NCBI GenBank assembly: GCA_046349155.1
Contig: JAXMCW010000007.1
Coordinates: 118,094 to 182,093 of the forward strand
Length of the DNA stretch: 64,000 nt
From: Alsobacter sp046349155
GTDB lineage: Bacteria; Pseudomonadota; Alphaproteobacteria; Rhizobiales; Beijerinckiaceae
Direction of reading: 5' to 3'
A program made the position numbers and the translations under genes. Each line of letters starts with the position of its first letter. Positions within the stretch are counted from its first letter, which is position 1. Shown in pieces: positions 1-9,243 of this stretch. The notes below the pieces were generated by a model that did no database searches, had not been told where the DNA came from, and saw nothing but the letters and a program-made list of their open reading frames with translations.

Positions 1-10
1 GACGAACGAT

Positions 11-1063
11 ATGCCGAACCGGACCCTTCGGGTGCTCTATATCGACGATGACGTCGCCATCGGCCGTCTCGTGCAGCGCATCCTGACGCGCCGCGGCTAT
101 GCGGTGGAGTGCCTGTCGACCGCGCAGGAGGGCCTGGCCCGGATCGACGGCGAGGACATCGACGTCGTGGTGCTCGACCACGACCTCGGCGTCGCGAGCG
201 GGCTGGACGTGCTGTCGGCGCTGCGCGACCGGCCCGGGGCGCCGCCCGTGGTCTATGTCACGGCCTCGGCGGAGCTCTCCATCGCCGTGGCCGCGCTCAA
301 GGCGGGCGCCGTCGACTACGTGGTCAAGACGGTCGGGGACGACTTCGAGGTCCTGCTGGTGGCCGCCATCGAGCAGTCGCTCGAGAAGGCGCGGCTGCGA
401 CGGCAGAAGGAGCTCGCCGAGCGCGAGGTTCGCGAGGCCCGCGACAAGGCCGTGCTGCTGCTGGCCGAGGTCAACCACCGCGTCGCCAACAGCCTGGCGC
501 TGGCGATCTCCCTCGTGCGCATGCAGGCGGCGGCGCTGCAGGATTCCGAGGCCAAGGCCGCGCTCGCCGAGACGCAGAACCGCATCGCGGCCATCGCCAA
601 GCTCCACCGCAGCCTCTACACGTCCGAGGACGTGCGCTCGGTCAATCTCGCGGCCTACCTGGAAGGGCTGGCCGGGGAACTCGCCGACACTCTCACGGCC
701 GACGGCCGCACGCCGGCCCTGCGGCTGGACCTCTCCCCCGTCCAGGTGCCGACCGACAAGGCGGTGTCGATCGGCATGGTCGCGACCGAACTCGTCACCA
801 ACGCCGTGAAATATGCCTATCCGCCGGAAACGACGGGGGACGTCCGGCTCATCCTGCGCGCGCGCGACGACGGCGGCTTCGTGCTCAGGGTGGAGGATGA
901 CGGCGTCGGCTACGGCGTGGCGGAGCCCGGGCAGGGCTCGGGGCTCGGCAGCAAGATCGTGGGATCTCTTGTGCGGGCGCTGAAGTCCGACCTGCGCTAC
1001 GAGCGGGGCTCCCCCGGCACGCAGATCGTGCTGGAGGTCGAGGGCGAGGCGGCCAAGGCCTGA
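11..1063 (+). CDS. Receiver domain fused to HWE/HisKA_2-type histidine kinase
   Basis: This soluble 350-residue protein has a receiver domain at about residues 5-120 (acidic pocket I11-D14, phospho-acceptor D56, T84, K106), a short coiled linker (about 122-150), then a HisKA_2 dimerisation segment with the EVNHR box (H156) and an HATPase_c domain (N-box N264, G1 box around D297-G300). Histidine kinases of this family phosphorylate themselves from ATP. An N-terminal receiver without a sensor or membrane segment suggests it is driven by another kinase and sits inside a phosphorelay, for example general stress or light/redox signalling; that role is inference. The ATG at base 11 gives a complete receiver domain, so the gene looks intact. 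Its partner must lie upstream of the window, because the next gene is metabolic. Confidence 0.88.
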   Translation: MPNRTLRVLYIDDDVAIGRLVQRILTRRGYAVECLSTAQEGLARIDGEDIDVVVLDHDLGVASGLDVLSALRDRPGAPPVVYVTASAELSIAVAALKAGAVDYVVKTVGDDFEVLLVAAIEQSLEKARLRRQKELAEREVREARDKAVLLLAEVNHRVANSLALAISLVRMQAAALQDSEAKAALAETQNRIAAIAKLHRSLYTSEDVRSVNLAAYLEGLAGELADTLTADGRTPALRLDLSPVQVPTDKAVSIGMVATELVTNAVKYAYPPETTGDVRLILRARDDGGFVLRVEDDGVGYGVAEPGQGSGLGSKIVGSLVRALKSDLRYERGSPGTQIVLEVEGEAAKA

Positions 1064-1133
1064 GGGCCGGGCTGGCCCGGAGGCGGCGTTCGCCCTTGAG
1101 CCCGCGGCGCGCGGGGACCGGCGTCGCGCCGAC

Positions 1134-1147
1134 TTGATCTGGAGCAG
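1134..1147. promoter_or_regulatory. FixK/FNR-like box upstream of phaC
   Basis: TTGATCTGGAGCAG matches the rhizobial FixK/FNR consensus TTGATCTGGATCAA at 12 of 14 positions and lies about 50 bases before the phaC start. FNR-family activators turn on low-oxygen genes. No clear -10 was identified by eye, so function is inferred from the match and from the PHA synthase/P-type ATPase context. Confidence 0.45.
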
Positions 1148-1195
1148 ATCCGGCGCCGCGGCTTTGCGCTATGACGGCTGCGACAGGAGACTGCC

Positions 1196-3058
1196 ATGAC
1201 GCCCCCGCCGACCCGCGCGGCCTCGGTCGCGCCCGCGACCGAGCCTCCTGCCCTTGCTTCGGAGCCTGGCTCCGGTCCGGCGCTCGCCGCGAGCCCGGCG
1301 CAGCCGGCGGAGGCCGAGGCGGGCGCCCGCGCCATGGCGGAGTTCGCCGACGTCTGGGACCACGCCTTCCACGCCTTTCTCGCCCGCCTGACGGGCGGCC
1401 TCTCGCCGGCTGGCCTGGCGGAAGCCTTCATGGACTGGGGCGTCCACCTCGCCTTCTCGCCCGGCCGGCAGGCCGAGCTCGCCGCGCTGGCCATGCGGCA
1501 GGGCCACCGGCTCGCGGACTACGCGGCCAGGGCCGCGCTCGCGGCGGAGCCGCCGCCGCGCTGCATCGAGCCCCAGCCGCAGGACCGGCGCTTCGCCGAC
1601 CCCGCCTGGCGGCGCTGGCCGTGGGACGTGCTGCACCAGGGCTTCCTGCTGCAGGAGGAATGGCTGAAGGCCGCTACCACCGGCGTGCGCGGGGTGACGA
1701 AGGCGCACGAGCGCATCGTCGAGTTCACCACCCGCCAGATCCTCGACATCGGTTCGCCGTCGAACATGGTCCTGGGCAACCCGCAGGTGCTCGAGAAGAC
1801 GCTGCGCACGCAGGGGCTCAACCTCGTGCAGGGCGCGCAGGCGCTCGCGGGCGACGTGCAGCGCGCGCTGCGCGGGCTGCGCCCGACCGGAGCCGAACGC
1901 TTCGTCGTGGGCCGTGACGTGGCGGCGACGGCGGGCAAGGTGGTGTACCGCAACAGGCTGATGGAGCTGATCCAGTACGAGCCCAGCACCGCGCAGGTGC
2001 GGCCCGAGCCGGTGCTGATCGTGCCGGCATGGATCATGAAGTACTACATCCTGGACCTGTCGCCGCAGAACTCGCTGGTCCGTTACCTGCGCGACCAGGG
2101 CTACACGGTCTTCATGATCTCCTGGCTGAACCCCGGCGCGGAAGAGCGCGACGTGGGCATGGAGGACTATCGCACGTTCGGGATCATGGCGGCGCTGGAG
2201 GCGATCGGCCGGATCGTGCCGCGGGCCCGCGTCCATGCCGCCGGCTACTGCCTCGGCGGCACGCTGCTGGCGATCGCCGCGGCCGCGCTCGCGCGCGACG
2301 GGTTCGAGATGCTGGCGTCCGTCACCCTGCTGGCGGCGCAGACGGACTTCAGCGAGGCGGGCGAGCTGATGCTCTTCATCAACGAGAGCGAGATCGCCTT
2401 CCTCGAGAGCCTGATGTGGAGCCAGGGCACGCTGGACAGCCGGCAGATGGCGGGGGCCTTCCAGCTCCTGCGCTCCAACGACCTGGTCTGGTCGCGACTG
2501 GTGCACACCTACATGATGGGCGAGCAGGAGCCCGTCTCGGACCTGATGGCGTGGAACGCCGACGCCACGCGCATGCCCTACCGCATGCATTCCGACTATC
2601 TCCGGCAGCTTTTTCTCGACAACGACCTTGCCGAGGGCCGCTTCAAGGCGGGCGGCCGGGCGGTGGCCCTGGGCGACGTCCACGCCCCGATCTTCGCGGT
2701 CGGGACCGAGCAGGACCACGTGGCGCCCTGGCGCTCGGTCCACAAGATCCACCTGCTCGCCGACACCGACGTCACCTTCGTGCTCACCTCGGGCGGGCAC
2801 AATGCCGGCATCGTCTCGGAGCCCGGCCATCCGCACCGACGGTTCCGCATGCGCCACGCGCCGCACGGCGAGCCCTATCTCGATCCGGACGCCTGGCTGT
2901 CGGCGGCGGCTCCGCGGGACGGCTCCTGGTGGCCGGCCTGGGTCGCCTGGCTCCAGGCCCGCTCCGGCCCGCCGGCCGCCCCGCCGCGCATGGGGATCCC
3001 CGGGGCGAATCCGCCCGTGCTCTGCGACGCGCCGGGCGCCTATGTGCTGCAGCCCTGA
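1196..3058 (+). CDS. phaC: Class I poly(3-hydroxyalkanoate) synthase
   Basis: The enzyme polymerises 3-hydroxyacyl-CoA into polyester storage granules and acts at the granule surface. The 620-residue length fits class I PhaC. The lipase-like box GYCLGG places the nucleophile at C352, and D507 (in TEQDH) and H535 (in GGHNAG) complete the Cys-Asp-His triad. The N-terminal 95 residues are Pro/Ala-rich and the PhaC_N domain follows. The ATG at 1196 is preceded by AGGAGA, which favours it over the out-of-frame ATG at 1171. No PhaA, PhaB or phasin is adjacent. The next gene, a P-type ATPase, begins 18 bases after the stop, so the pair is probably one transcript, as in low-oxygen clusters of related bacteria. 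Confidence 0.93.
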   Translation: MTPPPTRAASVAPATEPPALASEPGSGPALAASPAQPAEAEAGARAMAEFADVWDHAFHAFLARLTGGLSPAGLAEAFMDWGVHLAFSPGRQAELAALAMRQGHRLADYAARAALAAEPPPRCIEPQPQDRRFADPAWRRWPWDVLHQGFLLQEEWLKAATTGVRGVTKAHERIVEFTTRQILDIGSPSNMVLGNPQVLEKTLRTQGLNLVQGAQALAGDVQRALRGLRPTGAERFVVGRDVAATAGKVVYRNRLMELIQYEPSTAQVRPEPVLIVPAWIMKYYILDLSPQNSLVRYLRDQGYTVFMISWLNPGAEERDVGMEDYRTFGIMAALEAIGRIVPRARVHAAGYCLGGTLLAIAAAALARDGFEMLASVTLLAAQTDFSEAGELMLFINESEIAFLESLMWSQGTLDSRQMAGAFQLLRSNDLVWSRLVHTYMMGEQEPVSDLMAWNADATRMPYRMHSDYLRQLFLDNDLAEGRFKAGGRAVALGDVHAPIFAVGTEQDHVAPWRSVHKIHLLADTDVTFVLTSGGHNAGIVSEPGHPHRRFRMRHAPHGEPYLDPDAWLSAAAPRDGSWWPAWVAWLQARSGPPAAPPRMGIPGANPPVLCDAPGAYVLQP

Positions 3059-3076
3059 ACCCGGCCGGCGCGCGCG

Positions 3077-5653
3077 ATGACGCCGCTCGCCGGGACCCAC
3101 GCGGAGGCGGGAGAGGCCGCCGGGGCGTTCTGGACGCGCCCCGCCGAGGCGCTCTTCGCCGACTTGTCGTCCGGGACGGACGGCCTCCCCGCCGACGAGG
3201 CGCGCGCGCGGCTGGCGCGTCTCGGCGAGAACACCCCGCTGACCGCGCGGCGCCGATCCCTCCTGCTGCGCATCCTCGCCAAGCTCGCCGAGCCGCTCGT
3301 GGCCATCCTCCTCATGGCCGGCCTCGCCTCCGGCCTGCTGGGAGACTGGGAGAGCTTCGGCGTCATCGCGGTCATCGTGATGGTCTCCACGGGCCTCGAC
3401 ATCGTGCAGGAACGCCACGCGGAGACGGTCGTCGACGCCCTGCGCCACTCGGTCTCCCCCACGGCGCGGGTGCAGCGCCCGGAGGGCCTCGTGGACGAGC
3501 CCGCCCGCCGGCTCGTGCCCGGCGACGTGGTGGTGCTGCGCGCGGGAGGCCTGGTGCCGGCGGACGGCGTCGTGTTCTCCGCGCGCGACATGCTGGTCAA
3601 CGAGGCGCTGCTGACCGGCGAGCCCTATCCCGTCGAGAAGCGGCCCGGGGTCGCGCAGGCCTCGGCCGCGGCGGAGGCCTCCAACGCCCTGTTCAGCGGA
3701 ACGAGCGTCGTGGCGGGCGAGGGGCGGATGCTGGTCGTGGCGACGGGCGCGCACACGCAGTTCGGCGCGATCGCGGCCTCGCTGCAGGCGCGCGCCGCGC
3801 CCACGGCCTTCGAGCGCGGCGTGCATGCGCTGGGCATGCTGATCCTGCGGCTTACGGGCTTCCTCGTCCTCTTCGTCATGCTCGTCCAGCTGCTGGGCCG
3901 GGGCCTCACGCTGGAGACCTTCCTCTTCGCCGTGGCGCTGGCGGTCGGGCTCACGCCCGAATTGCTGCCGATGGTCATGACGGTGACGCTGGCGCGGGGG
4001 GCGATCCGCATGTCGCGCCGCAAGGTGGTGGTGAAGCGCCTCTCGGCCATCCACGACTTCGGCGCGATGGACGTGCTGTGCACCGACAAGACCGGCACGC
4101 TGACCGAAGCGCGCATCGCCCATGCCGGCGGCTTCTCGCCCGATGGCGCCGACAGCGCGCGGGCGACGATGCTCGCCCGCCTCAACAGCGTGCATGCCGG
4201 CGGGGTCCGCAGCGCCATGGACGACGCGCTGGTCGCGGTTCCCGAGCAGCCCGGCGAGGCCGGCTGGGCTTCCCTCGGAGACCTTCCCTTCGACTTCGAG
4301 CGCCGGCGCTCCTCCGTGCTCCTCGCGCAGGACGACCGGCGCGTGCTGGTGGTGAAGGGAGCGCCCGAGTCGGTCCTGGAGCGCACCACGCGCTGGGAGG
4401 GTCCCGACGGGGCGTCCTTCGTTCCCGACGAGGCGCGGCGCGCCGCCCTTGCCCGCCGGATCGAGCAGGAGGGTGCGGCCGGGCGACGCCTGCTGGCGGT
4501 GGCCTGCCGCCCGATGGCCTCCGCCTCGCCCTCCCTCACCCTTGCCGACGAGAGCGACCTGGCGCTGGTCGGCTTCGTCGCCTTCGTCGACCCGCCCAAG
4601 GCCTCCGCGACGGAGGCCGTCGCGCGGCTGCGCCGGGCGGGTATCCGCATCAAGATCCTGTCCGGCGATTCCGGCGCGGTGGTGCAGCACCTCGTCGACA
4701 CCTTGCGGCTGCCCGCCCACGGCCTCCTCGCGGGCTCCCAGATCCAGGACATGACGGACGCCGCGCTGGCCCGCGCCGTGGAGCGGCACGATCTCTTCGT
4801 CCGCGTGACGCCGGACCAGAAGCAGCGCATCGTTCGGGCGCTTCGCGCACGGGGCCACGCCGTCGGCTTCATGGGCGACGGGATCAACGACGCCCCGGCC
4901 ATCCACGCCGCCGACGTCGGCCTCTCCGTGGAGGGCGGCACGGAGGTGGCGCGCGAGGCCGCCGACATCGTGCTGCTGGAGCCCAACCTCGAGGTGCTCG
5001 CGGACGGCATCGCCGAGGGCCGCCGCACCTACGCGAACATCATGAAATATGTCCGGATGGGCACCAGCTCGAACTTCGGCAACATGCTCTCCGTGGCGCT
5101 GGGCTCGCTCGTCCTACCTTTCCTGCCCCTCTCGCCCGTGCAGATCCTGCTCAACAACCTGCTCTACGACGTTTCGGAAGTGGGCATCCCCTTCGACACG
5201 GCGGATCCCGAGACGCTGGCCCGCCCGCAGGCCTGGGACATGCGCCAGGTGCTGCGCTTCACGCTCGTCATGGGTCCGCTGTCCTCGCTCTTCGACGCGG
5301 CCACCTTCTTCCTGCTGCTGCGCGTGTTCGACGCCGGGGTCGACGAGTTCAGGACGGCCTGGTTCGTGGAGTCGATCATCACGCAGGTGCTGGTGATTTT
5401 CGTGATCCGCACGGCCCGGCCCTTCTGGGCGAGCCGGCCGCACCCGGTCGTCGTCGCCACCTCGCTGGGGGCGCTGGCCGCGGCCCTGGGGATCGCGCTC
5501 ACGCCCGTGGGCCACGCCTTCGCCTTCGTTCCCCTGCCCGGGCACCTGCTTCTCGCGATCGCCGGCCTGAGCGTCGGCTATCTCGCCTGCGCCGAAGTGC
5601 TGAAGCGCTTCGCCATGCCCGCCACGCACGGGCGCAGCCACCGCCATGGCTGA
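3077..5653 (+). CDS. mgtA: Magnesium-translocating P-type ATPase (type IIIB, MgtA-like)
   Basis: This inner-membrane cation pump has 858 residues, within the family range. Order of parts: N-terminal cation ATPase domain, membrane helices with actuator TGE (LLTGEPYPVEK), the membrane motif GLTPELLPMVMTVTLARGA typical of MgtA/MgtB, the phosphorylation loop DKTGTLT with D337, a nucleotide-binding domain, the hinge GDGINDAPA and six C-terminal helices. MgtA enzymes move Mg2+ into the cytoplasm. It follows phaC by 18 bases; pairing with a PHA synthase suggests a stress or low-oxygen role rather than simple Mg2+ starvation. No Mg-sensing leader can be seen because there is almost no space upstream. 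Transport of another divalent ion cannot be excluded. Confidence 0.88.
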   Translation: MTPLAGTHAEAGEAAGAFWTRPAEALFADLSSGTDGLPADEARARLARLGENTPLTARRRSLLLRILAKLAEPLVAILLMAGLASGLLGDWESFGVIAVIVMVSTGLDIVQERHAETVVDALRHSVSPTARVQRPEGLVDEPARRLVPGDVVVLRAGGLVPADGVVFSARDMLVNEALLTGEPYPVEKRPGVAQASAAAEASNALFSGTSVVAGEGRMLVVATGAHTQFGAIAASLQARAAPTAFERGVHALGMLILRLTGFLVLFVMLVQLLGRGLTLETFLFAVALAVGLTPELLPMVMTVTLARGAIRMSRRKVVVKRLSAIHDFGAMDVLCTDKTGTLTEARIAHAGGFSPDGADSARATMLARLNSVHAGGVRSAMDDALVAVPEQPGEAGWASLGDLPFDFERRRSSVLLAQDDRRVLVVKGAPESVLERTTRWEGPDGASFVPDEARRAALARRIEQEGAAGRRLLAVACRPMASASPSLTLADESDLALVGFVAFVDPPKASATEAVARLRRAGIRIKILSGDSGAVVQHLVDTLRLPAHGLLAGSQIQDMTDAALARAVERHDLFVRVTPDQKQRIVRALRARGHAVGFMGDGINDAPAIHAADVGLSVEGGTEVAREAADIVLLEPNLEVLADGIAEGRRTYANIMKYVRMGTSSNFGNMLSVALGSLVLPFLPLSPVQILLNNLLYDVSEVGIPFDTADPETLARPQAWDMRQVLRFTLVMGPLSSLFDAATFFLLLRVFDAGVDEFRTAWFVESIITQVLVIFVIRTARPFWASRPHPVVVATSLGALAAALGIALTPVGHAFAFVPLPGHLLLAIAGLSVGYLACAEVLKRFAMPATHGRSHRHG

Positions 5654-5848
5654 GCCGGAGCTCGGCGTCCCGATCGGGCTGCGCGAGCGCCTCGTCCTCC
5701 ATGCACGCCGGGCCTCGATGGTCGAGGGGCTCAGGATGGCCGCCTCGATCGCGCGACGGAAGAAGCGGAAGCGGCTTTCGACCAGTCTGCACCATCGTTG
5801 CGCGGCGCACGGCGACGACGCGATCCGGAGGACGCTCGTCACCAACGG

Positions 5849-5879
5849 GGATTGCTTCGCCGTCTGCTCGCCATGACGG
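5849..5879. repeat. Possible remnant of a rhizobial REP-type element
   Basis: The 31 bases read GGATTGCTTCG, a short spacer, then GCTCGCCATGACGG. Read on the minus strand this resembles the common rhizobial palindromic repeat (GTCATTGCGAGC...CGAAGCAATCC). It sits in the 259-base gap between mgtA and the leftward BA14K gene, which otherwise shows no gene I can support. I found only one copy in the window. Confidence 0.35.
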
Positions 5880-5912
5880 CGGGAGATCGGTTCCGCCAGG
5901 CCGGAACAGACG

Positions 5913-6548
5913 CTAGTTCATCTTGCAGGAGTGCAGTTGTCCGTCGACGCCGCGATAGGTCTCGCTCGTCGGGTCATAGCTCTTGAACTTGGTGCACCCC
6001 GTCCAGAGCCTGGGGCCGCCGCCCGCCTTGGGCTGGTCGTAGACGATGGTGGTGCCCGGCTGGATCGTCCGCGGCTTCACCTTGGGGACGGGGGCCGGCA
6101 GGGCGGCCTGCGTGGACGCGTCGCCGGCGGGCGCAGCCTGGTCGGTCGAGCGTAGGTCGGGACTCGCCTCGGCCGGAAGGGCAGGAGCCGGCGGCGCGAC
6201 GGGCGTCGCCGCAGCCTCCGTCAGCGGCTGCGGCGGCGCCACGCGGGCCGGTTCCGGCGCGGAAGACGGCAGCGGATTGGGCAGAGGCACGAGCGGCCCG
6301 CCCATCGGTGGCTCGGCGCTGCCCGACCCGGGGGCCGGATCGGCGGAGCCGACCACGGCGGGTGCCGAGGGCGCAGGCGACGGAGCGATGGCCGGCGGGG
6401 CGGCCGGCGGCGTGGGGGCGGCCTGGCGCGACGAGGCGACAGGCAGCGGCTCGGCGCCCGGCGCCGTCAGCCTTCCCCCCGTGGCCGCGTAGAGCAGACC
6501 CGTCAGAGCGGCCGAGATTCCGGCCAGCAGAACCACCCCTCTCAGCAT
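5913..6548 (-). CDS. Proline/alanine-rich exported protein with BA14K-like C-terminus
   Basis: An N-terminal hydrophobic segment (about residues 4-22) can act as a signal peptide or membrane anchor. A long Pro/Ala/Ser-rich low-complexity stretch (about 30-165) follows, then a short folded tail with two cysteines. The tail motif C-T-K-F-K-S-Y-D-P...Y-R-G-V-D-G-Q-L-H-S-C resembles the C-terminal signature of BA14K-like proteins, known from Brucella and other Hyphomicrobiales as small surface or periplasmic proteins. The start at 6548 is chosen because GAAGGA lies 5 bases before it; an in-frame extension to 6596 has no ribosome site. The gene is monocistronic and divergent from the flavoprotein gene. 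The function is unknown; a cell-wall-spanning linker is a guess. Confidence 0.65.
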   Translation of the reverse strand: MLRGVVLLAGISAALTGLLYAATGGRLTAPGAEPLPVASSRQAAPTPPAAPPAIAPSPAPSAPAVVGSADPAPGSGSAEPPMGGPLVPLPNPLPSSAPEPARVAPPQPLTEAAATPVAPPAPALPAEASPDLRSTDQAAPAGDASTQAALPAPVPKVKPRTIQPGTTIVYDQPKAGGGPRLWTGCTKFKSYDPTSETYRGVDGQLHSCKMN

Positions 6549-6601
6549 CGTCGTCCTTCGAGATCCGGCCGCGGGGGACCGATACGCGGAATACAAGTTG
6601 G

Positions 6602-6630
6602 CAGTCTCGCACGGAATTCGGGCGAGACTG
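6602..6630. promoter_or_regulatory. Perfect 9-base inverted repeat in divergent intergenic region
   Basis: CAGTCTCGC (6602-6610) and GCGAGACTG (6622-6630) are perfect inverted repeats around an 11-base centre that itself contains GAATTC. They lie 54 bases upstream of the BA14K-like start and about 200 bases before the flavoprotein start. They could be a regulator site or a 5' hairpin; nothing else in the 283-base gap stands out. Confidence 0.4.
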
Positions 6631-6831
6631 TGCGAGTCGTTGGTGCAATCTTAAGGAATTCGTCGACCAAGCGAAGCGCCGCCTCGCGCGGAGCAGCGGT
6701 TGGTGCGGGCGAAACTCACCCGAAGTCAACGAATTCCAAATTGTCAAACCAAGAGACGGACCATAGGCATTCCGGGGACGGCGCGTCCTCGGGCGCGCTC
6801 CCCTCGTCGTCGAGCCCGCCAGGGAACCCGC

Positions 6832-8058
<1,227 letters not shown>

Positions 8059-8151
8059 CCTCGCCACCCCCAGCGCGCCTGCGGGACGGCGCGCCGGCGA
8101 CGGAGCGATCCGATCCCTCGCCGGGCCCGGACCGCTTCGTCGGCGCGCTCC

Positions 8152-8424
8152 TCACGCCTTCTCGGCGCCCATCAGCAGCTTCTCCGTGCGCGCCTCGTCG
8201 AGGCGGTTGAGGAGCTTGTTGCCCTCGTGGACGTCGCGGATCGTCTTGGTCGCCGTGATGCAGGACTGGATGAGCATGGCGATGCCCATTGCGAAGTAGC
8301 CCTTCATCCAGATCTCGATCGGTGCGAAGAGCAGGCCGATGGCGAGCAACGCCACCGAGCCGATGAAGGACGCGTAGGCGAAGACCACCCAGGCGCCGGA
8401 ATGCTGCGGGTTCTGCGGGTTCAT
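8152..8424 (-). CDS. YiaA/YiaB two-helix membrane protein
   Basis: A 90-residue inner-membrane protein with two predicted helices (about 13-33 and 40-60). The second is followed by the typical cytoplasmic tail T-K-T-I-R-D-V-H-E-G-N-K-L-L-N-R-L-D-E-A. This pattern is that of the YiaAB domain. AAGGAGAG before the ATG gives a strong ribosome site. It starts 21 bases after the pspA stop, so it is the second gene of a pspA-yiaAB operon. Such pairing suggests the small protein is a membrane partner of PspA in envelope stress, in the way PspB/PspC work in enterobacteria; the mechanism is inferred. Confidence 0.85.
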   Translation of the reverse strand: MNPQNPQHSGAWVVFAYASFIGSVALLAIGLLFAPIEIWMKGYFAMGIAMLIQSCITATKTIRDVHEGNKLLNRLDEARTEKLLMGAEKA

Positions 8425-8445
8425 GACACTCTCCTTCGCTCGGGA

Positions 8446-9135
8446 TCACGCGGCGTCCGCGGTCGCGGCGCGCGCCTTCAGACGGTCCAGCACGACGGAC
8501 GCGGTCGTTCTCGTGGCCGGGCCGAAGCCGGCCTCCTCGAGGCGCTCGGCCACGGCGTCCGCCCCGGTGCGCCGCTCGTCCTCGGCCTGGTCGATGGCGG
8601 CGTCCTCGGCCTGCCTGCGACGCAGCCGCTCCAGGGTCGCCTCGGCCTCGGCGAGCGTCGAGAACGAGGCCGACGCGGCGGACCCGGACCTGATCCGTCT
8701 CACGGCCTCGGCCGCCGCCGCGACCCGGCGCCCCCGCTGGAGATTGGCGAAGCGCCTCGCGGCGTCCGCCAGGGCGCGCCGCAGGCGGGCCATCTCCGCG
8801 CCGAACTCCCCGCGCGCCGTCTCCGCCGCCTGCCTGTCGTTCTCCAGGTCCGCGATGGCGGAGGCGGCCTCCGAAGCGAGATCGTCACGGCCGGCGCGCA
8901 GGGCGTCCAGGGCGCGCGCCTCGAGGTCGAGGATGCGCGCCGTCGTGCGCGCGATCGCCTGCCGCTCGGCCTCCTCCTGCGCGGTGGCGATGGCGAGCGC
9001 CCTGCGGCTGCCCGCCACGGCCGCAGCGACGTCCCGGATCTGCTGATCGAGGATCAGCAGGGCGTTTTGGTCCTCCACCGCCTCGACGACGGCGAAGGCG
9101 TGCCCGCGCAGCACGGTGCGAAAGAGCTTGAACAT
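8446..9135 (-). CDS. pspA: PspA/IM30-family envelope-stress protein
   Basis: The protein is almost entirely helical and Ala/Arg/Glu-rich with heptad-like coiled coils from about residue 20 to 200, and begins with a short amphipathic helix (MFKLFRTVLRG). PspA/IM30 proteins assemble on the inner membrane and limit proton leakage. The length of about 229 residues fits. The start at 9135 is preferred over the ATG at 9147, because GGAG sits 6 bases before it and the family begins with this helix. It is divergent from a TetR regulator with palindromes between them and leads the yiaAB gene. No PspF-type activator or sigma54 promoter was seen, so control by the TetR protein is likely. Confidence 0.82.
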   Translation of the reverse strand: MFKLFRTVLRGHAFAVVEAVEDQNALLILDQQIRDVAAAVAGSRRALAIATAQEEAERQAIARTTARILDLEARALDALRAGRDDLASEAASAIADLENDRQAAETARGEFGAEMARLRRALADAARRFANLQRGRRVAAAAEAVRRIRSGSAASASFSTLAEAEATLERLRRRQAEDAAIDQAEDERRTGADAVAERLEEAGFGPATRTTASVVLDRLKARAATADAA

Positions 9136-9161
9136 CGACGGCTCCATGGCCTAGGGTTCCT

Positions 9162-9176
9162 GTGAACATTGTTCAC
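9162..9176. promoter_or_regulatory. Operator-like palindrome 1 (TetR site)
   Basis: GTGAACATTGTTCAC is a perfect 7+7 inverted repeat around one T. It is 27 bases upstream of the pspA ATG and the first of three related sites between pspA and the TetR gene. Confidence 0.7.
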
Positions 9177-9197
9177 GGCATCACCCTGCCAGAAGTC

Positions 9198-9210
9198 TGA
9201 ACATTGTTCA
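9198..9210. promoter_or_regulatory. Operator-like palindrome 2 (TetR site)
   Basis: TGAACATTGTTCA repeats the core of palindrome 1 exactly, 35 bases away centre to centre. It lies about mid-way between the two divergent genes. Confidence 0.7.
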
Positions 9211-9220
9211 AGCCGAATTT

Positions 9221-9233
9221 TGAACAACGTTCA
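9221..9233. promoter_or_regulatory. Operator-like palindrome 3 (TetR site)
   Basis: TGAACAACGTTCA is a 5 of 6 variant of the same repeat, 23 bases from site 2 centre to centre and 10 bases before the TetR start codon, so binding here would block its own expression. Confidence 0.6.
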
Positions 9234-9243
9234 TGGACCGGTC

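Noticed and set aside
1169..4906. Minus-strand open frame of 1245 codons opposite phaC and mgtA
   Set aside because: It lies antisense to two well-supported genes. Its Arg/Gly/His-rich translation is typical of shadow frames in GC-rich DNA and has no recognisable domain.
5646..5876. Short rightward open frame after mgtA
   Set aside because: It overlaps the mgtA end and runs through the REP-like remnant; composition does not look like protein.
2029..5916. Plus-strand open frame of 1295 codons
   Set aside because: It is in another frame of phaC and mgtA, shows no motif and has the Arg/Ala/Pro bias of a shadow.
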